Source: Aporrectodea caliginosa (Eukaryota; Annelida; Clitellata; Crassiclitellata; Lumbricidae). Taken from it: a stretch of DNA of 64,000 nucleotides. Made by a program: the position numbers and the translations under genes. Shown piece by piece: positions 1-12,600 of this stretch. The notes under the pieces were generated by a model. It saw only the letters and a list, made by a program, of their open reading frames with translations, was not told the DNA's origin and searched no databases. The stretch's first letter is position 1. Each line of letters starts with the position of its first letter. The stretch lies in contig JACEVL010000479.1 of assembly GCA_020284085.1 (NCBI GenBank), positions 991,603-1,055,602 of the forward strand, given 5' to 3'.

Positions 1-760
1 CATTCGCTCTTCCTCCCTTTCCTCCATTCGCTCTTCCTCCCTTTCCTCCATTTCGCTCCCTTCCTCCCTTTCCTCCATTCGCTCCTTCTTCCTTTCCTCC
101 ATTCGCTCTTCCTCCCTTTTCTCCATTCGCTCTTCCTCCCTTTCCTCCATTCGCTCTTCCTCCTTTCCTTCCTCCATTTCCTCCCTTTCCTCCATTCGCT
201 CTTTCCTCCCTTTCCTCCATTCGCTCTTCCTCCCTTTCCTCCATTCGCTCTCTTCCTCCCTTTCCTCCATTCGCTCTCTTCCTCCCTTTCCTCCATTCGC
301 TTCCCTCCCTTTCCTCCATTTCGCTCTTTCTCCCCTTTCCTCCATTCGCTCTTCCTCCCTTTCTTCCATTCGCACCCTTCCTCTCTTTCCTCCATTACCT
401 CTATTCCTACCTCCTCGGTTCGCTCCTTTCCTCCATTCGTTCGTTTTCTTCCCTTTCCTCCATTCGCTCCCTTCCTCCCTTTCCTCCATTCGCGAACTTA
501 CTCCCTACCCTCCGTTCGCTCTCTTCCGCCCTACTCTCCAATCCCTTCATTAACTCCTTTCCTCCCTACCCTCCATTCCTTCTCTGCCTTTCTACCCTCC
601 ATTGCCTCTCTTCCTCCTTTCCTCCATTCCCTCTCTTCCTCCCTACCCTCCGTTCGCTGTCTTCCTCCTTTCCTCCATTCGCTCTTTCTCCCTACCCTCC
701 ATTCGCTCTCTTTCTCCCTACCTTTCAGTCGCCCTCTTCCTTCACGTTCTCCTGGGAACC
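1..760. repeat. pyrimidine-rich minisatellite
   Basis: A degenerate tandem array of a roughly 24-nt unit that reads like CTTCCTCCCTTTCCTCCATT followed by CGCT. Copies are regular up to about 540 and decay after that. The array is truncated by the window start. It is almost pure C/T on the plus strand, so it could form triplex DNA (inference). The open frame inside it is low-complexity and not a gene. Confidence 0.9.
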
Positions 761-898
761 TTTGAACCGGCCTTTGACACGTCTTTTATATTAGCATTGT
801 ACCTGGCACTTGGGAACCAATTATAATTATCCGGGCCGAAATGAATGTCTGGATTTTTGAACGTAGGCCGATTTTAGGTAACTGCTCATGAACGGGAC

Positions 899-1240
899 TT
901 CAAATTGTTTTTATCTCTTTTTTCCATTGATGCAAATGATTCAAATTGTTTTTATCTCTCTTTTCCATTGATGCAAATGATTCAAATTGTTTTTATCTCC
1001 TTTTTCCATTGATGCAAATGATTCAAATTGTTTTTATCTCCCTTTTCCATTGATGCAAATGATTCAAATTGTTTTTATCTCCCTTTTCCATTGATGCAAA
1101 TGATTCAAATTGTTTTTATCTCCCTTTTCCATTGATGCAAATGATTCAAATTGTTTTTATCTCCTTTTTCCATTGATTTGGATCTCCCTTTTCCGTTGAT
1201 GCAAATGATTAAAAGTTTTGGATCTCCCTTTTCCATTGAT
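899..1240. repeat. 41-bp tandem repeat, about 8 copies
   Basis: The unit starts TTCAAATTGTTTTTATCTC and ends TTCCATTGATGCAAATGA. Starts at 899, 940 and 981 give an exact 41-bp period. The last copies are shortened and diverged (GGATCTCCC variants from about 1180). It abuts the hAT remnant that follows and may be its internal or subterminal repeat. Confidence 0.92.
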
Positions 1241-1257
1241 GCCAATTCAGCACCACA

Positions 1258-1856
1258 CTCAATGCAACTGGAATTGATTGAACTCCAATGCAATAATGAG
1301 TTGGAAATTTCTTGAGTTCTACCATTGAACTGTACATTGCTCAGGATTCTTACCCTTCACTTAGATTTCATGCCCTGAAAATGGTTGACCTATTTCCAAG
1401 CACCTATATTGGTGAACAGTTCTTCTCAAAGATGAAACTAACAAAATGGAAAACCAGATGCAGACTAACTTATGGCATCTCTCCAATGGACTTCGAATTG
1501 CCACTTTGAACATTAAAGCAAACATTCTGGATTTGTGTCGTGAGTGTCATATCTCGCAAAAATAGCACACCATGCCAATGGATACATTGTACAGTGTAAC
1601 CGTTTTATGTATTTTTAAAACGGAATAAACTTAAAACATATTTGTTTTCTACAGCAGGGTAGCATTGTAGGTATTAGTATTTTTAGGTTTACATCGTAAA
1701 AATTATCTGCAATATTTAGTTTGAATAAAATTAATATTGTCTTATTTTCTGGGGCAAATGAATCTGCAAAAATTAGCCTGCGATTGGCATACCGCCCTTG
1801 AGCTGCCCTTAAAGTCTTTGAGTGGCCCTCTGTTAAAAGAAGTTGCCCATGCCTGG
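1258..1856 (+). pseudogene. degenerate hAT transposase C-terminus (fossil element)
   Basis: The translated segment at 1312-1509 reads like the hAT dimerisation domain, with the string HALKMVDLFPSTYIGEQFFS followed by KMKLTKWKTRCRLT. This pattern is seen in transposases of the GTF2IRD2/ZBED-like hAT group. An upstream piece (ELIELQCNNELEI, 1270-1305) lies in another frame. A downstream piece (TLNIKANILDLC, from about 1507) follows a stop, so the gene is broken by frameshift and stop. The stretch ends near 1856 with GTTGCCCATGCCTG, which resembles a hAT terminal repeat. The 5' end is lost. Any host use is not supported. Confidence 0.8.
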
Positions 1857-3222
1857 GTTATAGACTTTGATAAAATAACTCAAAATTAACAAGGGTTAAT
1901 TTTTCATGTGAATACGAACCTCAAACAATTGTTAATAAAGTCTTAAAATGCGCAAGGTCAGAGAAATAAGAATCTGAGGCATGGTTAAGAAGTCGCCAGG
2001 TGAAATGCAGTTAGATATCCATTGTTTAAAATCCAATGCAAAATAGTGACCTTGATTTCTGAAAGAAAATGAGCTCAGACATCGGACAAACATTGGTATT
2101 CAGTGACATGCCCTGCGGCAGCAACATGGAAAGCACAGAAGTCCATGACAGTGCTGCATTCCACTGTCATTATTCACTACAAAGTGGACCAGGAACTCTG
2201 ACAAAATTAATAAAACATCACACATAGGGAGAATGCTTGCACTGGGTTCTACCTGCGCGTGTGTGACAGCCTGACAACATAATAATGGTGACGATACTTT
2301 TCGAAATTTCAAGCATCATATTCGAGGTGTAGGCTTTTTTGACAGTGCTACATAACTGTATATACACAAGTAGTTACAATTATAACAATAAACAAGTATA
2401 TTCAACAATTTATTACACAATTCCAGACTTTACCTTGTAGTGCTGTTGGTAAACTAAAACAAGTTTTTTTACAACAGCCTAGGAATAGTCTTAAAGCTAA
2501 AACAAATTTATTACAAAGACGAGTAATTAGTTATATTATATGTGTATATTACATGCAGGTATGCTAGCTTAGCTTTGAAACCCATATTTCTTAACAGTAA
2601 ACAATTAACTAGTCCGTACGCTGTTAGCACCTTAACTATATACCCTTAACTAAAACACAAATCTACGGATCACCCTTAACGACGAGTGTGTACTAAAATC
2701 CAGTGCGAAAACAATGCAGTTCGTCGTTAAAGACGTAAATTTCTACATCTTATCTTAGCAGTTAACAAGTAGTTAGTCAATTTCGTTAGCACCATTAGTT
2801 AAGCCCTTAGTTCTAAACAAATAGATAAATAACATGATTTAACATGAATTGAAATAACATTAATTTCATAAACATGAAACGTTACATAATTTAATACGGT
2901 TAGCAAAGCATAATAATAATATGGTGAGCATCACCATTGCAACCCTAGTTAGGTTAACATTACCGTAGACCTAAACATTTCAGAAATAACCAACTGGTCA
3001 ATTTGTTCGATACCTTGAGCCATATACCGATGCTCTACGAGCCGAGATAACAATCTGATAAATTGGAAATGTTGACAATGTCCACTGGTTGGCTGCTCTA
3101 CTGAAAAATTACAGTAATCATCCTCCTACATAATCCTTCTCGTACAATTTTCACACAAATGTCAGAATATAACAAACCAGTCAACGAAGTAGTAGTCTAC
3201 CTGTAAGGTATGTAACTGTTCA
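1857..3222. other. AT-rich intergenic DNA
   Basis: No open frame with protein-like composition, no clear repeat and no RNA gene seen. It lies between the hAT remnant and the 3' end of the DEPDC1-like gene, so part of it may be downstream flank of that gene. Confidence 0.6.
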
Positions 3223-3251
3223 TTTATTTCCACTGACAGACTAAGTTTATT
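3223..3251 (-). terminator. polyadenylation signals of the DEPDC1-like gene
   Basis: Two AATAAA hexamers on the minus strand (TTTATT on plus at 3246-3251 and 3223-3228), about 320-350 nt after the stop codon. The position suits a short 3' UTR. Assigned by motif only. Confidence 0.5.
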
Positions 3252-3569
3252 ATATTGGGAAAGCCATCAGGTTCTAATGAACCACAGCAATCTTCAGTTC
3301 ATGGTTAATATTATAAGAAGACTTGAATGTAACAAGTGGCCAGTGAGGCGAACCACACTGGCAGTGCTACGGATTCATTCTAATGGCCTCGCAGTAGAAC
3401 TGCCACTGATTATTTTATATCCCTGCAACAACAGTCTTCAGATTGCTCAAGGGTTGAAGACATCTCACTTGAAGTGTAGATGCAATGAGTTATCAAACAC
3501 CCTTTCCTTGCAGATGTACAGTCCAGTGGAAATAATGATTCGTTCCGATCTGATCGGTTCCGATTGTCT

Positions 3570-3686
3570 TCAGATTCGAAGATTGCGGAGCATATTAAGG
3601 GGTTTTCGAAATGAAGGAGGTCTTGTACGAGGAATGGCAGTAACAGGAAACCGTTCATGGTATATGTCTGGATACGCCTTCTCAAA
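3570..3686 (-). CDS. DEPDC1: DEPDC1 exon 10 (stop exon)
   Basis: 117 nt after a TGTGCAG acceptor. Encodes FEKAYPDIYHERFP and ends NMLRNLRI then TGA, like the family C-terminus (QKEYPLIYQKRFP and a basic tail). Open frames on the other strand here are shadows of this exon. Confidence 0.94.
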   Translation of the reverse strand, partial: FEKAYPDIYHERFPVTAIPRTRPPSFRKPLNMLRNLRI

Positions 3687-6600
3687 CTGCACAGTAAGAA
3701 AAGCCAATATCACAATGCTGAATTTTTTAAGAACTGGAAAACTGGAATTTGAACAGATTTAAGGCTGGGCATTAATACATCATCAGGTTGAAGCGAATCT
3801 GCTGGTTGGGCTTAATGTATGTGTGTGCAAGAGTTCACCAATGATGACTCTTCTAGTTATCTGGCCACCACTTTGCTAATTCCTCAATTTTTGTTCTTAA
3901 AGACTCTCAACATTATTTAGACTATCACGGCTGGCACTTTGTCAGGTGCTTAAACGGCTTTATATTAAGTGTTTAGCTATTTGCCTAGAGGCAGTAGAAA
4001 GACGAGAGCAATCTATCTCTAAGGCACTCGAACCTGACAAGTCCTGCTAAGTAGTGATATTAAGAGTAATAAATCCCCAACATACAGTTGCTTATCAACA
4101 CGAATTTATGCACTGACATCCAGCAGTGGAGCTACATAAATAAAAGAAATAATACTTTAAACTTCAGCCAGTACACAAACTACCGACCTTCTTAAGTTGG
4201 TTGTTCTTGGTTTTTGCAGAGAGAGTTTTGTTGCTGATTATATCTTCCAGGAGTTTTCTCAGCTCGGATTTTGTTCCCCCACTGCTCTGCAATTCGTATT
4301 CGTCTCTTGTTATCCGATTGCAGTACGTAACAGGAACTTCGCCTGATGTTGATCCTCGTTCAGAAGAATTCTAAAAGAACAATTAACCAAGTTGTTGAGA
4401 CCATAAAGGTAACACTTTATTACAAGTCCCTATAGAAACAATTCAGAAGTACAGCCCAAGGTTGAAAGAACTGGTGTCACAAAAAAATAGCTAGCTTCAA
4501 AGGTAGTTGCAAGATAACTCTGTTACGGCATGACCATACCTTAGTGCCAGTCCCAAGCCTAGATACAGGAGGAAGGCAATGCTAATGATCCTTGCTACCA
4601 CAGAGTGTCGTTAAACTGAAACTATTACTAGCTTCACGATACAAATAGCCAGCTTAAAAGGTAGCTACAAGATACAAATAGCTAGCTTCAAATACATCTA
4701 ATCTTCAGAGGATAATTGGTGAGACATTTAACACTAACTGGTGGTAGGAGTTTCCAACAAAAAATAAGGACGTTATTGTCACTTGTGAGAATAATTAATA
4801 AACTGTAGGCTGTGCAATGATAAGTACTAACTATAAGGGTTTCAAAAAGGAAGAGTAATTTAAGTAAGTAAACAAAGAGGCCACTGAACACTGAACATAT
4901 AAACAACATGGAGAAGAATTCTGGGGTTGAAAGCTCCAACTTAAAAACTGGCAAGCAGGTAATGACTAATAGCAAAGCCACTGAACACTGGAGGTTAAAA
5001 AATACTGGAATGAATAATTGAAGAAAAACACGTTCAGTTCCAACCCAAGACTGACTTGCCTGTGAAAAATTAAATCCCACACCAGTAGACACTTTTGGCT
5101 AGACTCCTGAGTGATATGCTCCTTATTTAAGGATGGCCAAGAAGCCCTATTGCCAGACAGAAAGTGATGCCCTCTAAGATAAGCGGATAGAAATGTCTGG
5201 TGAATCTCACAGTGACAGCAGCTTCTAGAGCATTTTTCAACCCTGCTGGCTTCTTCATTACACATGCTCTATGTACCTACAGATTTATGTAGCACTTCAA
5301 GTCCCTGAGAAATGCCGTGTATCGAACATTGCATTTAATGTAGATGAATTTGACAGGTATGATTCAATAGCAAATTACATTTAGTTCCTGTTTTGTAACA
5401 AAGCATGACAACTAATTAAGTGAGGGTATACCAGAGTAATAAAATGCATGAACAATAATTATAAATTATGGAATTTACCAAAATAATAAAATGATAAATT
5501 ATATGGAGCACACATACCAAAGTAATATATTCAGCTTTCAAAGGTTGAATTCAGCTTTCAATTTAAGTCGTCAACTTTGAATTCAGTGTTTAATCATATG
5601 AGGTTATGTAGAGCTACATGAAATGAAGTGTTATGCTGAAAAACTACATGTTCAATTATGATCAACAGCAACAAACACACACAATAATTATATTTGATAA
5701 ACCAAATGGTAGAATAACTATAGGTATAGGTATGAGACTTTGGACAGTATACTTAAGGGTAGATCAATAATTGTGGGTCCATCCTCATGGAATAAACTTC
5801 CCCCAAATTCGGGCTGGCAGATGGTAGGTAGCTGGTAGTCTTCTGTCTACTACCTAACGACCTTCTTGTTTTCTTGGGTGGTCACGTTGGGAGTGCCTCT
5901 GAATAGTTACCACTGCCAGAGGCACTTTATAAGTATCCAAATGCAATACAATAATTTTATGACTTGTATTCCAAAGCAATGAAATGCACAGGAAAGGATT
6001 TACCTTTCAATTCAACATTGAATAAACAGTAAGTAAACTGAAAGCACAATGTCAATCACTGATCAGAGCAATGAACATTTATTTTTTTGCTGAAAGACAA
6101 CAGCTGTGACATCTGAGAACAATACATGAGAACAATACACTTTACCGCTGGCATTGAATGGCAACGAGCACATTGGCATTGGCCGCTGGGAGCAATCTCG
6201 CATTGTTTTGGCCTTTCCAGAATGAATTCTCCATATCTGATGAAAAATGCTGTCAAAGAGGAAGCCAGTTGCGGATCATACTGTCTTGCGTCCTTACACT
6301 GAAACAGCGTCGTGGCAAATCTACATGCCATCTAAAACAGGAAGTCAATCAATATCTTTGTAAATTATATAGCACTTCAAGAAAAACCCTACAGAAAATT
6401 TATTCGTTCTAAGCTCATAAACCTGGCACTAATGGCCACGATCTGGGCACACTCAAGGTAGGGCAGCAGAGGCCCTGAAAATAGGCTGAGACGAGGCCCA
6501 GCGTGGACTGAGCGACCAAAGCGATGATCCGATACGTCCACTGCTGGATGGGGAGTCAGTGGAGGACATTCAGCATATATCCAGGGACATGGCCAAATCT

Positions 6601-9600
6601 GGAAATGCGTTTGCAAAGCTGTGCGGCGGAACGCAGGACCTGGTCCAGGCACCCCAACCCAACCGACCAGCTGGGAGGCCAACATAGTAGCACAACTTCA
6701 TTACAAGACTGTTTTTGAAGTGGCTCACACAAACATCACATAATAAGAGATCATTGTAGTGAATTTGTGAGGCACTTAAAACGTGCAATATTGAGTGTCC
6801 TTATACAGTGTAGGCTAGTACACACTGCTTACAACGGCAGGGACATTGTTTACTCACCTGTTCACATTTGCAATTTCCACCTTTGATTGTAACATTAACA
6901 TTCCACACGATTTTCCTGATGACGTCTAGGAACAACCGGATCCTTCGTCTTTCCAGAGAGTTCAACAACAGGCAGCACAGTTGTAAGACCTCAACGAGTT
7001 TTGCTTCCGAAATGTCTGATACTAAAACAAGAATGACTAGACTTTATGAATGTGCTCAAACAAAACAGCTCATTTACTTTAATAGGGAATGACTAATAAT
7101 ACTAAATTATTACTTATTTTACATTGCGAAAATTCCTGTGAGAAAAGAAGTCTTAAGAGTATGGGCAGAGACAGAAGTACTCCCAGTTAAGATCATAGAG
7201 CGAGTCGTAGAGGGAAGATCGTTCCACAGCAAAGGGCCAACAGAAGCATAAGCGTGGTACTGGGAAGTTGCAGTCTGAGTTCGAGGTACTACAAGGTCAT
7301 GTCGGTCAAAAGAAGGGAGAGGGAGAGGCAATAACCAAATAACTATTTGTACTTCACCAGATCTCCTTACAACAGCAATTCACCTTTGCATGCAGATCAC
7401 TTCTAGTATAATGCAGCACATGGATGCCTGATTTAGTTCGGCTTTAGAAAGCAACGTCAATACAAAAGATAAATACAGTGGTCCAATATGTGGCTCCCAA
7501 AGTCAATTATGACAAGGAAGCTCCATTGTACTATAATCCTTAATAATACTACATCACTGGTAGTTTACATTTTCTGGTGGCTTTTGAAATACTCACATCA
7601 ATGGTTCAGGATTTCTATATATTGCCAAGCTGTGATGTTGTCTAAACCAAATTTCTGGAGATTTTAAATAAACAAGATATCCTTTCCTATGCCTGGCAAT
7701 TTCTGTACATGTATAACCTTAATTATCCCACCGGTACAAAACAATAAAAAATTCCGTACCCAAGGAGTTGTAATAAGTATGATCGAAGCTAGATTCAGAG
7801 TTCGTCTGCTGAAGGTTACCACTCTGCAAAATTTTGCAATCGTTGACGTTAAATCCTACAGGAATATCGTGTTGACTCGAGTTATCGACAAAACCAATTG
7901 ATTGCTCTTCAGAGGAATCAACACCAAACTCGCTAAATGAAGACAGAGCCGTTTCGTACAACTCGTTCGACTCGGCAGACAGTACGCTAAGATGCAACGA
8001 CGTGTTACAGGTGTCGACTTCTGCAGTGGTGTTTCTTCTTAAGTAACTTTCAAGAGCATGATTTCTTGGAAGCGTTATACCATCCTGGACTTTCTTCTTG
8101 AGTTTGGAATCTTGAGCACCGAAGTTGTCCGATAAGATCGAGCAAGGCATACAGGTCGCTTTCCGTGAAACAAAAGATTCAGTGCTCGTTGAAACTGGAG
8201 CAGAGTATTTTGGATTACGGTGAGAAGACAGGCCATCATCTGACCCATGCGACTCAATGACACATTGACCGTATACTTTGTCTTGTAAACATATACAAAA
8301 TTGGTTCTTCTGTGACAATAGGTTCTCCTTGTCAGAATCACCTGTCTTACATCTCTTGTTTCTTCTCAGAGTCTCTGAAATTGAAACGTTACAAGTACAA
8401 ATAGCACTCAAGAAAAGTTATCATATTTGTTGTTTTAATTCATCAGTGGTAACTTAACAACACCCTCATTCAACTAAATTCATAAATTAACAACTTCAAT
8501 TTCTACATTTCAGCATAGTCATTAGTCAGCTATCTAACTTACCGTCTACATCATAAGATGTGCCAGGTGCCTGTTTTTCTTGTAAATGCAAAACTCACAT
8601 AGTTAAATATCTTTTAGACAGCTTTATCCACTATTTTTGAGGTCATTGATTTGAACACAACATTGTAAGCCTTGGAAGAACAATATTTCCTCTGACATTA
8701 TTTAAAAATTACTTTTAGATCAGCAGAGTCTGGGATCATTAGATGCAATAAAGGAATTGGTGCAACTTACCAATAACTCCAGCAAACACGGGGTACAGTT
8801 TGTATGTGAAAAGCGGATCGATAACACATGTGAAATAGTTTTCCATGAAGTCAAATGCATGAGTCAGGCACCGAGAACCGAATGACCCTTCACCTGTTGG
8901 CCAGTTGACCAGTGATTGCAACACTTCCAACACATATCTGGGAAAGAGTTCTACAAGGAAAAATGAAACATTGCCTTGTAATAATTATTATGTGCTGCCA
9001 TGTACTCCACCACAGGCCCATCTCTCTGGGACCTAAAAGAGAATGGTTGGTTGGCGGTAGGTGCATGTACTACCAATTGTAAAACAATCAGATAATAGAA
9101 ATCGATAAGAAACCTCATTCAGAAGTCCCTGGCACAAGACAGTCCTACTATATAGCCTCACTCGAATGTTGCCAAAGTCAAGTAGAGAAGAGCAGTCCTT
9201 TAACCCTTTAACGACAAGAGGGATTACTTTACCACACATTTTAGTACATGCTCATCATTAAAGTGCTAAGCTAGCCTTAGGGGCAGCCATGGGCATGAAG
9301 CGTTAGCAACTTCATTTTCTTAGCCTTGGCATATGATGGCAGGTGGCCAGTCCTTTCTCTTGCCGTCTTCCCACCGACAGTGTTTGGGCGGTGTATAGCT
9401 GAGTTAGCTAGCGGCATAGGTGGAGCAGAAATCTCAAACCAAATTTCTCCCCTGGTGGGGATTTGAACCCAAACCTCTCGATTGACAGTCCAGCATGCAG
9501 TTTTAATCCATTCCCTTAAAAACACATCTTCTTAATCTGTGAATATTCTAATGCCTCTCTTCTCTCGATTGCTTCTCTTCAATTTGTTCTTGGCTTAGCA

Positions 9601-12600
9601 CTGATGCTGCATGAAGGGGAAGGTATGACAAAAATGATATTAAGAGTGCAATACATGGAATATATAGCCTAAGATTAGGCTATATATCTTGAATAGACAA
9701 TGCCTGTATGATCGAAAAAGTGGAGGCGTGGAACTGACACTAACGGGCACTGAGCCCACAGACTTAAGGAAGGGAAGATTATGTACAGGAAATTTTTCAA
9801 AGTAAGTATCTCAATATACATTCACTAGATGATTGCCCCTCCTAAGATGGTTAAAAACGATCTGAAAATGACAAAAGATATGTGATTGATGTAAGTCCTC
9901 TCACTCTCCCCTGCCTCTTCTTCCCTCCATCGTTCCAACCCTTCATCCCTCTCCCCTCCCTCCCTCCGACCATCAATCAAAAAATGGGACAATGTGTCCT
10001 TTAAAGGGCTTAACAAACACTGTCAGTTTCAAACAAGTCTGACAATGATAAAACTGTGGACAAACTCATAGATAGGCATATGTGTTATCAACAGACCCTA
10101 AGCCACTTTATTCAAGCTAACTCATAGCACATGGCAAGTATATAGGGTAATCTAACAATATAAAATAAATCATACATCTATTGTACACTGAGCTAGTAAG
10201 AAGTTACTACTAAGAACATCAATGACTGTGTACCGCTGCCCATTTGAAATCAGTATACAGCGCTGGTTCCTTGTTCCATCAACCTCAACATGCACTGATC
10301 CATGCTCTTGTAAGTCTGCCCTTGCACATAACCACTGGTTTCCTACTTTGCTCAGTTACATCAACTCTTCAAGGTGCACCAAATTGGGATCTGCTACACA
10401 GTATGTTCATAGCACATTTGACAGGTCTATACTAATGCTCAAATATAAACAGAATGCCGTAACAGATTTTACTTACCTTCATCCCATACTAAGCCTCCAG
10501 TTTCATACAGATTATCCAACAAATCTGTCAAGTTGATTACGGATGTATCAAACACAGAATTCAAGTCCTTCACAGAAAGCAAATTTCGTAACCTGAAACC
10601 AAATAACATTATATATAATAAAACATAAAATTTATCATCAAGATCACGTAAAATGCAAACAATATTCCAAGATTAACGCAATACGACTTAATGCAAACTG
10701 TAATTGTAAGTAGTATGTTTAGGCGCGCTAAAACTGACAGTTTAATAATAACATTAATAATTGACAGTTTAATAATAATATTAATAACAGTAACTTTCAT
10801 CCAATTAAGAAACTATCTTAACAACTATTACTTAATTAGTAACTTCTATCATGCAAGTATCTAATGCCCAAGACGCCAACCGATGCCGCACCAAAACCAG
10901 GCTGTTATCAGGTCAATATCTGGATGATCACTCCAATGGAAATGCAATCTGATAAGGTAAGTTTAGACTGATATATAATCTCTCTTGCATGGCAAATTCA
11001 AACGATGAATGTTGCTGTACCTTTACATTAATTCATTCATTCGGAGGACTCATATAGCGCCCTCCAAAATACCTACTCTGAGTCCAATTCTGGTGATAAA
11101 GAACAGTTTTCAGATGCTTGTAAAAGCTGTATGCAGAGTCTACAACGCCGAGAAGGGCCGGTGTTTACACGCCCGAAGAACAACCAGATTATTAACATAA
11201 CATCACAACACCGTGAGTTTTAATATGTCACCAGTTTATTCTTGAACTATTTTGCACCAGGTCAGGCACTTCAGGGCTTAGGGGCTGTAACTGGTCTAGT
11301 CATTCCCGTTTGCAACTTAATGGCTACTTTTTAGAGCCGATTATGGTATGCAGTCACTTCTGCTTTTCTATTATTACAGAGGCACTATACCAAAATGACA
11401 TTACGGAAACAAGTCAACAACGTACCTTTGAGTGAAATCCAGAAGCAACTGCAGCTCAGACAATGACTTTGCTTGTGACAGGTACGAATTTGACCTAATC
11501 AGGGGTTCAAAATCCATTTCTGGCTCACTGACTGGTTCAAATAACGGGGCTTTATGAGCATCCAAATCATTCCTGAGAGTGCTAGTCTTAAACGCCTGCA
11601 TTTGTTTCATTTTAAGCAGATCATTTGCCAAGAAATTTGCCTCTGCTGGATGATTTTGTGACAATTGGGTATGCACACCAAACTTCGTGTCAAATGAATG
11701 GAATTCAGACCAGATCGTCTCGTGATGACGTGCTGGATTCCTTCTTGCTGAATCAGTTCTTGCTAATGGCTCATTATATCTCTCATTAGATCTCTCTCTG
11801 AGTCCACGATTCTCGATGAACTGCTTTCGTGATTTGGAAGCCAGGCTCTGCACACGATTTAGATGTGCTTTCACTTTTCCTGTTTTCGAAAACTGATTGT
11901 TTAGTTTTGAAACTGAATTCCTCCTGTGTAAACCAGGCAAATCAGTGCTTCCACTAGTCCATTTTTCTTCAAGAGCTGCCTCATGAGCAGACAACCGTGG
12001 TGCAGAACCTCGTGGAGCTTTCTGGCCATCAATGCACACACCCTGACCACTTGTCCTGGAAGCGAAGTTTATTCTTCCAAAAGCTGGTGAACTAAACAGT
12101 TCTCTAGTCAGGATTTCTTCATCCAAAGCATGATGAGGTGCTAAGGTCGACGCCAACTCTCTTTGGCCTGATTCTAGAGAATGATACAACTCCTTTTGTT
12201 GTTCTTGAACGACATAATTCGTTTTCTCTGCTTTAACCTTTTTAACGTGACTGTATAATGCATTACAGTTTATGCCATTGACTATTTCCACTGCACAAAT
12301 TTGGTCACTGTTCAGAGTCTGGCATGGCAAACCCCAATCACCAAAGGCTTCATAGTCACAGAACCTACAATACAGCATAAAGACATGAAACATTAAAGAA
12401 ACAAATCAATTCAATCAAAATCAATAATGTTGCACACATAAGTACCATGAAAGCCATGTTCGCTGAACCAATACTGGGCTCACTTGTAGGCCACCAAAGG
12501 CTCAAGTGCGAGACACAATGGGCCAACACAATGTGGCTATGTAGGTTCACTCTAACTAAGTGAGAACTTGCTAAACATTCCATATCAAATCCCTGTAAGT

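Larger units (their letters stand above)
4371..6145. other. DEPDC1 intron 8
   Basis: 1.8 kb. Holds short local duplications (for example AATAGCTAGCTTCAAA near 4486 and 4677; CCACTGAACACTG near 4879 and 4978), a SINE-type tail at 4540 and a LINE 3' tail near 5886. No further exon was needed or found. Confidence 0.7.

Noticed and set aside
899..1240. Regular spaced repeats resembling a CRISPR array
   Set aside because: Head-to-tail repeat without spacers, in an animal genome.
3277..3762. 161-residue plus-strand open frame
   Set aside because: It overlaps the last DEPDC1 exon on the opposite strand, which has clear homology; the frame has no domain.
4966..5265. Open frame as an extra DEPDC1 exon
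   Set aside because: Exons 8 and 9 already join in phase with the expected spacing, and the peptide has no family similarity.
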